Shown: positions 1 through 5,552 of the stretch, one piece after another
How the letters are laid out: the number at the start of each line of letters is the position of its first letter
Position numbering within the stretch: the stretch's first letter is position 1
NCBI RefSeq assembly: GCF_040605455.1
Contig: NZ_JBEXCV010000276.1
Span: 1 to 6,198, forward strand
Direction of reading: 5' to 3'
DNA: 6,198 nt
DNA from: Embleya sp040605455
GTDB lineage: Bacteria; Actinomycetota; Actinomycetes; Streptomycetales; Streptomycetaceae
Program-made: the position numbers and the translations under genes
The notes under the pieces: generated by a model
The model's database searches: none
Told to the model about the DNA's origin: nothing
What the model saw: the letters and a program-made list of their open reading frames with translations, nothing else

Positions 1-32
1 GGTCCGTCCGGCATGGTGCTACGAACGGACGG
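1..32 (-). terminator. Weak hairpin around the parB stop codon
   Basis: GTCCGT at 2-7 pairs with ACGGAC at 25-30, and the overlapping CCGTCC at 4-9 pairs with GGACGG at 27-32. The two six-base stems compete and surround the parB stop codon at 19-21. There is no T-tract, but GC-rich hairpins without one are common at actinobacterial gene ends. The structure is short and may be chance in DNA this rich in G and C. Confidence 0.2.
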
Positions 33-898
33 CATCTCCAGATGGGGAGAGGTCGGCTGGGGGAGCTGGCAGATGGGCTTCGATCTCGTCGAGGACGCCG
101 CGCAGGTCGGTGACGATGCGGCGGACTTCGTCCGGATCCTGACCTGCGGCTTCGCGGATGATCTGGGCGTCAAGGCGGCTCCAGGCGCGTCGAAGTATCG
201 CGACGGAGTCCCTGGGGGCAGCGTCTGCGGCTGGAGCCAGGGCCGGGGTATAGCCGAGGGCGGCCGCGACTTCCTCCAAGCCGGCTCCCGACGTACGGCC
301 CCGCCGCTCGGCTTCTTCCCAGACTCCGTACGGCCTGGTCGCCGTGTTGGCGCCCGACGGGCACAAGGGCGCGCATCTGGCGTTCCTTGAGTTCGGCACG
401 CACGGTCCCGGCGAGGGCGCGGACGACGGGGACGGCGTCGATGAGGCGGTAGGCATGGGCTCGTTGCATGTCCCAGCGGGCTTGGACGTAGGCCTCGAAG
501 GTCTCGTGTCCGGCGTGGGTGAACAAGCGACCGTCACGGACCTCCCGCAGGGCCTGGCCGGCAACGAGGACCCACTGTTCGTGGGCGGCCAGGAGCATGG
601 CTTGGACGGCGGTCTGGGCGTCGCCGATGGTGCGTTCGTAGTGGCGGAGTTGATCGGTGGGGTCGGCGTCGGCGTCGGCGACGCGGAACTCCAGGCGTTC
701 CTCTCGGCTGATGACGGCGCTCGGCTCGGTGACCACCGTGGCGGGCACCGGGGCGCTTTCGTCATTATCGGTGTCGTCGGAGGCCTGGCTGGCGCGGATC
801 CGCTGGAGCTTGCGTTCACGGAGTTCTGCGCGGGTGAGGGTGGGCTCGTCGTCGGCGCTGAAACCGGCGGAGACGTCCTTCTTGCGGGCGGCGGTCAC
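19..898 (-). pseudogene. parB: ParB-like plasmid partition protein, one-base frameshift
   Basis: This is probably the DNA-binding partner of the ParA encoded just upstream. The start is GTG at 898; it overlaps the parA stop by four bases (GTGA) and has AAGGAG eight bases upstream, so translation is coupled. The first frame gives about 191 residues: a charged N-terminus rich in Arg, Lys and Glu, an Asp-Ala repeat near residues 74-80, and a helical region at about 106-162 with the features W-x-L-V-A-G-Q-A-L, R-D-G-R-L-F and F-E-A-Y-V-x-A-R-W, typical of small actinobacterial plasmid ParB-like proteins. I do not see the classical N-terminal ParB CTPase domain. At base 325 the protein switches frame: dropping one base joins RQHGDQAVR to VWEEAERRGRTSG and gives a coherent 292-residue protein ending at TAG 19-21. 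The product is therefore broken as written unless the extra base is a sequencing error. The assignment rests on neighbourhood and general resemblance. Confidence 0.65.
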
Positions 899-1533
899 GC
901 AGCGAGCTCCTTGGCGAGTTCCCGCATCACGGTGGCGTGTTCCGAGGTGGGAGCGTATTCGAGGAGTGGCGTTCGGGCGGCGGCGGCCTCCTTGGGTTCC
1001 TTGAGGGCTTTGATCACGACGAGGACTCCGGGGTCGACGAACTCCAGCCAGCTGTTGTGGCTGCGTTGGACAACCTGCCCCTGGCGGGAGTCGTATTCGT
1101 TGAGGACCAGGCCGAGGTAGTCGATGTCGGCGTTCGCGTCGACGGCGAGATCGTCGATCTGACGGCGCAGCATCTTGTAGGCGTTGTAGCTGTAGATGTC
1201 GGCGTTGACGGGGATGAGGACGCCTGAGCGTTGGGGGCGTTCATCTTCGCGTTGGCGGCAGTAGTACAGGGCGGCGTCGAGGGCCATGCCAAGGGAGGGT
1301 GGGCCGTCGAAGATGATGACGTCGTAATCGTCCTCGATCGGTGCGAGGGCGCGTTCGACGGTGGTGTGACTGACGCGGACCTGGCCGACGTCAGACTCAT
1401 CCCCGGCATTGTGTATTCGTCGCCGCCTCCGCGGTGCCCTTTTCGCCGTAACCGGACCCGCCGGACCCCCGGAGAATCGCCCGCCGCCGGCCCCGCAGCG
1501 CCTCGGACGACGACGAGGCGTCGTCTGCGCCAC
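895..1533 (-). pseudogene. parA: ParA-family partition ATPase, N-terminally truncated
   Basis: ParA ATPases (deviant Walker type, MinD/ParA superfamily) drive plasmid segregation together with a ParB partner. The C-terminal two thirds are clear. Counting from the ATG at 1533, the Walker B region is DYDVIIFDGPPSLGM at about 70-83, followed by the conserved L-I-P-V-x-A-D-x-Y-S at 106-115, D-Y-L-G-L-V-L-N-E-Y-D at 138-148 and a C-terminal L-L-E-Y-A-P-T-S at 190-197. The P-loop K-G-G-x-x-K-T and roughly the first 110-120 residues of the family are absent. Upstream of about residue 41 (base 1413) the frame becomes an Arg/Gly/Pro-rich stretch that does not look like ParA. Recognisable ParA therefore runs from about 1413 to 895. 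Without the P-loop the protein could not bind ATP normally. It ends in a GTGA overlap with the ParB-like gene. The point of loss faces the HEPN gene, which suggests that DNA was inserted or deleted there. Confidence 0.75.
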
Positions 1534-1660
1534 GCTCCGCGACGGCGCATCTCGCTCTGGCCCAGCGGAATCCCGTCGGGTCGAGCGCTCGCCGCCGAAG
1601 CGCGGCGTGTTCCGGAGCTTCGAGTCGTTCGATCACGGGAAACGCGGTGGACGACGGCAC
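1414..1660. other. Gap between truncated parA and the HEPN gene, no recognisable gene
   Basis: Several frames stay open here only because stop codons are rare in such GC-rich DNA. None of the translations I read looks like a protein: they are Arg/Gly/Pro/Ala-rich. The missing start of parA was looked for in the minus frames and not found. No insertion-sequence end or target duplication is evident. A small dyad of GACGAC and GTCGTC lies near 1508-1525. Confidence 0.5.
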
Positions 1661-1666
1661 TACCGT
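1661..1666 (+). promoter_or_regulatory. Putative -10 hexamer of a leaderless promoter for the HEPN gene
   Basis: TACCGT fits the actinobacterial TANNNT -10 pattern. It is followed by exactly six bases (GAGGGC) and then ATG at 1673, so transcription would begin at the A of the start codon. GAGG lies too close to the ATG to act as a ribosome binding site. No convincing -35 element is visible. Confidence 0.4.
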
Positions 1667-1672
1667 GAGGGC

Positions 1673-2243
1673 ATGGGCTGGTCACTGGGCTACCTGAAAC
1701 CTCGCGAACCGCAACTGCTCGATGCGGTGTTCCTCGCAGCCGGGAGGGCACTGCATCTGGCGAATGCCTTCGAGGCGAAGTGCACATACGTGTTGCGCAT
1801 CGGCAATCTGGCCGCGGATCTGCGGAGCGACCCGGTATCGACCTTGCAGGACGCCATCGACGCCGCACCACCGGACAAGATGCTCGGCGGAACCCTGCAC
1901 GATCCTGAATGTCGCTCGTCGGGCCCGGAACCTCATCGCCCACGAGGGCGCCGCCGTGGGCGAGATGTGGTCGGCCTCGCGACGGCACCTCATCGAGCAT
2001 GCGAGGCGCCTGCGTGGGGCTGTCGCGGATCTGGCGGCGGGCGACAACCTCATTTCGCAATGGTGCTTCGGAATCGAGGAACCCGGAGAGCCCCAGCCTC
2101 GCCACCTGATCGACGCGTATCCGGCGATGGTCGACGCATGGGTCTTCGGTCACTTCGCCGGGATGCTCGACGTCCCACGACAGGCCGACGCCACGGAACA
2201 CGGCGCTCCGGCAACAACGCCGCCGGGCGAACAAGCCGGGTGA
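1673..2243 (+). pseudogene. HEPN-type protein with R-x4-H motif, one-base frameshift
   Basis: HEPN proteins are small helical bundles. Many are RNases of toxin-antitoxin or phage-defence systems, with a catalytic R-x4-H motif formed by two subunits. Reading from ATG 1673 gives 77 residues ending G-G-T-L-H-D at base 1903; skipping one base (about 1904) continues in the next frame as LNVARRARNLIAHEG and on to TGA at 2241-2243. The repaired protein has 189 residues, with R85-N-L-I-A-H90 as the exact R-x4-H signature, preceded by helices with H28-L-A-N-A-F-E-A-K-C and followed by a long helix and W-C-F-G-I-E-E. The C-terminal tail of about 20 residues is Pro/Ala/Gly-rich and probably disordered. 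As written, translation runs out of the domain before the motif. The original frame carries on to about 2323 with an unnatural Arg-rich sequence. No partner nucleotidyltransferase gene lies beside it. The family is inferred from the motif and helical pattern; the exact subfamily is unknown. Confidence 0.55.
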
Positions 2244-2281
2244 GAAAAAACCTGATGACGAGGCGACCGCCGGGCGAGCAA
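2220..2281 (+). repeat. 15-bp imperfect direct repeat
   Basis: CCGCCGGGCGAACAA at 2220-2234 recurs as CCGCCGGGCGAGCAA at 2267-2281, a 14 of 15 match. The first copy overlaps the end of the HEPN gene and the second lies in the convergent gap. It may record a small duplication. It is not long enough to name as a mobile-element end. Confidence 0.45.
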
Positions 2282-2287
2282 CCGGCG
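2268..2287. terminator. Possible terminator between convergent genes
   Basis: CGCCGG at 2268-2273 pairs with CCGGCG at 2282-2287 around an eight-base loop. A run of six A at 2245-2250 lies just beyond it, which is a T-run in the minus-strand transcript. The hairpin sits in the 76-base gap between the stop codons of the HEPN gene and the minus-strand nuclease-like gene, where a shared terminator would be expected. The stem is short and the T-run is about 18 bases past it, so this is tentative. Confidence 0.3.
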
Positions 2288-2319
2288 CACCGATCCTTGG
2301 GTGGCCGCCCCGATTGTTC

Positions 2320-3255
2320 CTAGCGGAGTCCCGGGAGCATCCCGGTGAGATCGATGACCTCGATGCCCGCGGCCGCTGTGAACGCGGCCACGGTCGTCGT
2401 GGGGGTCAAACCCGGTGCCCCACGTACGTTCAGTGGGCCCTTCGACAGGGTCTTGAGGGCGTTTCGCCTGCTGGTCTTCAGGAACGCGACCGGCAACGCG
2501 CCGACCACGTAGACCTGGCGCCGGCGCCCGGTGTCGTCGAGCGAGAGGCCGACGACGTCGGCGAACAGACCGCGTTGGCGGGCGCCGTCGGCGCCCTTCC
2601 ACGACGAGAGCTTGAACTCCGCCACACGGTGTGTGGTTTCCAGATCGAAGCGGCGTTCGGGGTCGTTCCCGGCTCCGAGCGAGGGGCGCTTCGTGACGGT
2701 CTCGCCTTCATCGAGAATTCTGGGCACGAGTTGGGTGATCACGGCGGCGTGGATCAGGGCGTCGAGCATGCCGACGCGCTCGCGTACGACGAGAGCGCTG
2801 TCCACCAGGTCCTCGTCGAATCCGGCCGCTTCGGCGATCGATTCGGCGTCGTGCCGGTCGATTCCGGCGAGTTGCGCCTCCACGTTCGCAAGCGTGGCGG
2901 TCAACGGGTGCGCGCAGAGGAACGAGTCCAGCCGGCGGAAGGCTTCCACGGCGTCCTCGTCCGTCAACCCGGAATCACCGGGCGGCCGACATGGCGGGAT
3001 TTCCCGACCGGCGGTCGTCCTGGGGATGGCGCTCGTCGTGAAGCCCAGACGCTGGAAGACACGCAGGGCGAAGTGACTGATGAACGGCTCGCCGTCGACG
3101 CTCGCGGCGATCCTCAACGCCTGCTTCGGTGGCCAACGGCAGCCGTCGATCTCGACCCAGTGCGTGCGGATCGGATCCGGCGACACGACCGCCGTGCGTG
3201 CTTTCACCGTGGCGGCGTCCAGTGACAGCGTCCGCCCGTTCAACACGAAGTCCAT
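2320..3255 (-). CDS. PD-(D/E)XK nuclease-like protein
   Basis: The protein has 311 residues, starts at ATG 3255 and ends at TAG 2320. The middle-to-late part carries R-F-D204-L-E at 202-206 and A-E213-F-K215-L at 212-216. This D-x8-E-x-K spacing on two adjacent strands is the signature of the PD-(D/E)XK restriction-endonuclease-like fold. A helix follows (A-R-Q-R-G-L-F-A-D-V-V-G-L, 225-237), then a hydrophobic strand Q-V-Y-V-V-G at 247-252, as the fold requires. The N-terminal region (about 31-72) has HWVEIDGCRWPPKQAL and a later F-I-S-H-F-A-L-R-V-F-Q-R-L-G-F; I recognise this as a recurrent actinobacterial module but cannot name it. Residues 95-185 are mostly helical. There is no signal peptide or membrane segment, so it should act in the cytoplasm. 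It converges on the HEPN gene and lies 142 bases downstream of the TPR gene on the same strand. It could be a restriction-type defence nuclease or a DNA-repair nuclease. The fold is moderately supported; the function is inferred. Confidence 0.6.
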   Translation of the reverse strand: MDFVLNGRTLSLDAATVKARTAVVSPDPIRTHWVEIDGCRWPPKQALRIAASVDGEPFISHFALRVFQRLGFTTSAIPRTTAGREIPPCRPPGDSGLTDEDAVEAFRRLDSFLCAHPLTATLANVEAQLAGIDRHDAESIAEAAGFDEDLVDSALVVRERVGMLDALIHAAVITQLVPRILDEGETVTKRPSLGAGNDPERRFDLETTHRVAEFKLSSWKGADGARQRGLFADVVGLSLDDTGRRRQVYVVGALPVAFLKTSRRNALKTLSKGPLNVRGAPGLTPTTTVAAFTAAAGIEVIDLTGMLPGLR

Positions 3256-3261
3256 CGACGG

Positions 3262-3267
3262 AGGCTA
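3262..3267 (-). promoter_or_regulatory. Putative -10 hexamer of a leaderless promoter for the nuclease-like gene
   Basis: On the minus strand TAGCCT (3267 to 3262) is followed by exactly six bases (CCGTCG) and then ATG at 3255. This places the transcription start at the start codon. There is no Shine-Dalgarno sequence upstream, which agrees with a leaderless message. TTGATC is the nearest -35-like hexamer, 21 bases away and too far to be convincing. Confidence 0.4.
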
Positions 3268-3397
3268 CCGATCGAAATGTCGTCGTGCGATCAACTCGAC
3301 GCGCATGCGATCCGCCCCGGACGGCCTGCAGCAACCGGGCCCGGGTCAGGCTTTCGAGACGGCGCCGGAACTCGTCCGCGTGCCACCACCCGAGCCC

Positions 3398-3922
3398 CTA
3401 GGGCGGACTACCCGGGCCACGACGACAGGGCCGCGCCGTACCGCGGGCACCGGTCACGCCCGACGGCCGGACGGTAGCCGCTCCGATGGGGCGCAGCGGT
3501 CCCGTGGTCGGTCCGGGCCGTCGAGGGAACTGGGGCTTCCTCGGGTCGGACCGTGCATCGTCGACCGATCTCACCAGGCGTCCCAGGAGTGCGGGATCGG
3601 GGGTGACGTCGCGCTCATGCCAGGTGGTGACGGCCTCCTGGACCCGTCCCACGCGGACGAGCAGCGAGGCCAGGGTGGCGACGTCCCACTCGTACCTGCT
3701 CGGTGTCAGGGTCTCGATGGCCTCGTCGAGGCGCCCGGTGCGCGTCAGGAGGCGGGCCAGGCATCTCCTCATGTTGGGGATGTCGGCGTCCGTACGCGCG
3801 CGCGCTTCGTCGACGGCCCGGTCGGCGTGGCCCATTTCGGAGAGCCACCACACGAGGGCCTGGTCAGGAGCGTTCGGGGATCTCGTGATCGAGGCTGCCG
3901 TACCAGGGGACCTGGTGGACAT
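3398..3922 (-). CDS. Small TPR-like repeat protein downstream of the methyltransferase
   Basis: The longest frame gives 174 residues from ATG 3922 to TAG 3398 and overlaps the methyltransferase gene by 59 bases. Three helical hairpins spaced about 32-33 residues apart match TPR-type repeats: around 23-43 (LVWWLSEMGHADRAVDEA), 51-73 (a CLARLLTRTGRLDEAIETL core) and 82-104 (LASLLVRVGRVQEAVTTW). The last 50 or so residues are Pro/Arg/Gly-rich and show no fold. None of the candidate starts has a good ribosome binding site: ATG 3922, GTG 3853 just past the methyltransferase stop, and ATG 3835. Translation is probably coupled to the upstream gene, and the N-terminus is uncertain. TPR proteins bind other proteins or peptides. 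In this operon it might recruit the peptide or the methyltransferase, but that is inference. It could instead be a remnant of a longer TPR regulator. Confidence 0.55.
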   Translation of the reverse strand: MSTRSPGTAASITRSPNAPDQALVWWLSEMGHADRAVDEARARTDADIPNMRRCLARLLTRTGRLDEAIETLTPSRYEWDVATLASLLVRVGRVQEAVTTWHERDVTPDPALLGRLVRSVDDARSDPRKPQFPRRPGPTTGPLRPIGAATVRPSGVTGARGTARPCRRGPGSPP

Positions 3923-5024
3923 CGCCCGCGCCGACGGTCACGGTCAGGCCGAAGTCGAACACCTCCGGGCGGCCCACCCGGTCCCACCAGCGGTAGGCCT
4001 CCTCGACCTCGCTCCACAGCGAACGCGGCCCCGCCTGAAGGACGTTCGGCTGACGGCCCCGGGCAAAGCCCGCCGCGGCCACCGAGGGAACCGCGCCGCC
4101 GGCCGTCAACCACAGCGTGCCGTCACCGGCGCCCTCGCCGGGAACCAGCACCGGCACACACCCCGGAACCCGCAGACCGACGACGAAGGCGATCGGATCG
4201 TAGGGACCACCGACCACATCCGCCAACGACAGCTCGGTGGCGCCGGCACGCGCCACGCCCGGCCACCCCTCGGGAAGGTCGATCGCCGGCGGCACCGCAC
4301 GCTGCGCGCGCAGCTTCATGAACGACAACGCCATCGTGAACGGACCACACGCCCGCGCCGGGCCCTCCACCACCAGGCGCAGCGCCGCGTCGTGGGGGCT
4401 GTAGTCGGTGCCCCACGGCAGGAGGAGGATCGCGCCGGGTCGGGCCTGTTCAAGCCAGGCCGCGGGGATGTGTCGGACTCCGGCGGTGACGTGGATCCGC
4501 TCGTAGGGGGCCCCGGCGGAATGGCCGTGGGCGCCGTCGCCGGTGATCACGGTGACGTCCGGGTATCCGGCGCGGGCGAGGTTCTTCCGGGCTTGGTCGG
4601 CGAGGTGTTCATCGACCTCGACGGTGGTCACCGCGCAGCCGCGGGCGGCCAGGAGGGCGGCGGTGTAGCCGGTCCCGGTACCGATGTCCAAGACGCGCTC
4701 CCCGCCGTGGACGTCCAGGTCCAGGAGCATGTCGGCGACTGCCGAGGGCATCGACGCCGACGACGACGCCACCAGGCCCGGCGCGGGGCCGGTGTGGCGG
4801 CCGTCGTCCCACTGGGTCACCAACGCGGTGTTGCCGCGCACCGCCTCCTCCCAGGCGACGGGGTCCAGCGTGCGGTCCACGGCGTGCTGTTGGCCGTCGT
4901 AGGTGAACGGCCACACCCGATCCGGGGCGAACAACGCGCGGTCGACGGCGCGAAACGCCCGCTCCCACCCCGCCGGCATGCGATCCATCGACACCAACAG
5001 GTCTGCGATCGAGGCTGGTTCCAC
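3864..5024 (-). CDS. Protein-isoaspartate-methyltransferase-like SAM enzyme, RiPP type
   Basis: This is a 386-residue SAM-dependent O-methyltransferase related to protein-L-isoaspartate methyltransferase (PCMT/PIMT), in the longer actinobacterial form found beside RiPP genes. An N-terminal W-E-R-A-F-R-A-V-D-R-A-L-F-A-P stretch (20-34) replaces the PCMT V-P-R-x-x-F-V-P region. The following parts are T-Q-W-D-D-G (70-75), S-S-S-A-S-M-P (87-93), SAM motif I V-L-D-I-G-T-G-T-G-Y (111-120), the acidic V-T-T-V-E-V-D (132-138), G-D-G (162-164), A-P-Y-E-R-I-H-V-T-A-G (172-182) and L-L-P-W-G (201-205). Beyond about 240 lies an extra C-terminal domain of some 145 residues absent from housekeeping PCMT, with a conserved-looking L-W-S-E-V-E-E-A-Y-R-W-W (336-347). 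The start GTG 5024 has AAGGA ten bases upstream, inside the end of the small peptide gene, whose stop is three bases away. Relatives methylate a specific Asp in a precursor, which then closes to aspartimide. The substrate here is unproven; protein repair is a less likely alternative. Confidence 0.8.
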   Translation of the reverse strand: MEPASIADLLVSMDRMPAGWERAFRAVDRALFAPDRVWPFTYDGQQHAVDRTLDPVAWEEAVRGNTALVTQWDDGRHTGPAPGLVASSSASMPSAVADMLLDLDVHGGERVLDIGTGTGYTAALLAARGCAVTTVEVDEHLADQARKNLARAGYPDVTVITGDGAHGHSAGAPYERIHVTAGVRHIPAAWLEQARPGAILLLPWGTDYSPHDAALRLVVEGPARACGPFTMALSFMKLRAQRAVPPAIDLPEGWPGVARAGATELSLADVVGGPYDPIAFVVGLRVPGCVPVLVPGEGAGDGTLWLTAGGAVPSVAAAGFARGRQPNVLQAGPRSLWSEVEEAYRWWDRVGRPEVFDFGLTVTVGAGDVHQVPWYGSLDHEIPERS

Positions 5025-5027
5025 CGC

Positions 5028-5162
5028 TCAGTCGTCCTTGCGGCGACGACCCGGCCCGGGCGGGCGATCCCCGTCCGGGCTCGGCGTCGGGGCCGGGTTC
5101 GGGCGCGGGTTCGTCGGCGGCTCCAGGATCGGAGCAGGATCACCACCGTGATCTCCGGGCAC
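5028..5162 (-). CDS. Small proline-rich peptide, candidate RiPP precursor or leader peptide
   Basis: This 44-residue frame begins at GTG 5162 and ends at TGA 5028-5030. GGAGG at 5174-5170 gives a strong ribosome binding site seven bases from this GTG and four from an alternative GTG at 5165. The peptide starts V-P-G-D-H-G-G-D-P, has an alternating X-Pro tract at about 18-29, then S-P-D30-G31-D32-R and a basic tail G-R-R-R-K-D-D. Proline makes up 14 of 44 residues. There is no Cys, no membrane segment and no signal peptide. Only three bases separate its stop from the methyltransferase start, and the methyltransferase ribosome binding site lies inside its last codons, so the two are translated together. 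The promoter and ribosome binding site match this short frame, not the longer open frame reaching 5519. It may be the Asp-containing substrate of the enzyme; a Pro-rich stretch could also pause ribosomes as a regulatory leader. I know no homologue. Confidence 0.55.
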   Translation of the reverse strand: MPGDHGGDPAPILEPPTNPRPNPAPTPSPDGDRPPGPGRRRKDD

Positions 5163-5165
5163 CAC

Positions 5166-5174
5166 GCCACCTCC
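5166..5174 (-). promoter_or_regulatory. Strong ribosome binding site of the peptide gene
   Basis: The minus strand reads GGAGGTGGC directly before two consecutive GTG codons (5165 and 5162). Spacing from GGAGG favours the second GTG. This site fixes the start of the 44-residue peptide and argues against the longer upstream reading. Confidence 0.65.
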
Positions 5175-5198
5175 AGTGACCAAGACGCTACACACCGG

Positions 5199-5228
5199 AG
5201 CGTAGGAGGAGCGAACCACACACGTCAA
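5199..5228 (-). promoter_or_regulatory. Promoter of the peptide-methyltransferase-TPR operon
   Basis: On the minus strand TTGACG (5228 to 5223) is separated by 18 bases from TACGCT (5204 to 5199). These match the housekeeping -35 TTGACR and -10 TANNNT of actinomycetes. The start of transcription would fall near 5192, leaving a leader of about 30 bases before the first codon, with the ribosome binding site correctly placed inside it. Confidence 0.6.
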
Positions 5229-5552
5229 CGAAACCGCGGCACTCCCCCACGCCACCCGCCACAGGCCCGGAACGGGCACGAACACGACACGGACGACCTC
5301 TCCGGACTCCACCCACGCGAATCGCCGAAACTGCACACTACCCGACGAAACGGAACAACCCACCGCAGCACCGGAACACACCCCCGGAGAAACCACAGGA
5401 CGACCCGACACCCAGGCAGGAGTCACCGGTTTCACCACGCACAAAAACCGACCAGGGAATGCCGCAACCGAACCACTCGACCTGCGAACCACCAGGTCAC
5501 CACGCCCCACAGCACCCACAAAACCGAACGGCGACAGCGTCGAGACGTCACC
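5229..5552. other. Non-coding stretch with strong strand asymmetry
   Basis: No frame here gives a believable protein. The plus strand is rich in A and C and poor in T, so the minus strand is GT-rich, with many short CAC, ACC and CCGAAC-like runs. A minus-strand frame stays open from 5519 into the peptide gene, but its translation is Val/Gly/Ser-rich without a domain. I see no tRNA or other RNA gene. The asymmetry could reflect former coding DNA or single-stranded processing during plasmid transfer. Confidence 0.45.

Noticed and set aside
661..678. GTCGGC triplet repeat as a functional element
   Set aside because: It lies in the ParB-like gene and simply encodes its Asp-Ala repeat.
344..1120. 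Plus-strand open frame of 258 codons
   Set aside because: It is a Gly/Val/Asp-rich shadow of the parA-parB pair.
1397..1445. G-Y-G-E-K-G-T-A-E-A-A-T-N-T in a minus frame, reminiscent of a ParA P-loop
   Set aside because: It lacks the paired glycines and the Lys-Thr of the motif, lies only about 45 residues before the Walker B region rather than about 110, and is in another frame. Chance resemblance.
1014..2234. Minus-strand open frame of 406 codons
   Set aside because: It crosses both ParA and the HEPN gene in wrong frames, with Ser/Thr/Pro runs typical of a shifted reading of GC-rich genes.
2314..3225. Plus-strand open frame of 303 codons
   Set aside because: It is antisense to the nuclease-like gene, has no recognisable domain and overlaps the gene along nearly its whole length.
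5163..5519. N-terminal extension of the peptide frame up to 5519
   Set aside because: The promoter (5228-5199) and ribosome binding site (5174-5170) both lie inside this extension and fit the short frame. The extension itself has no recognisable content.
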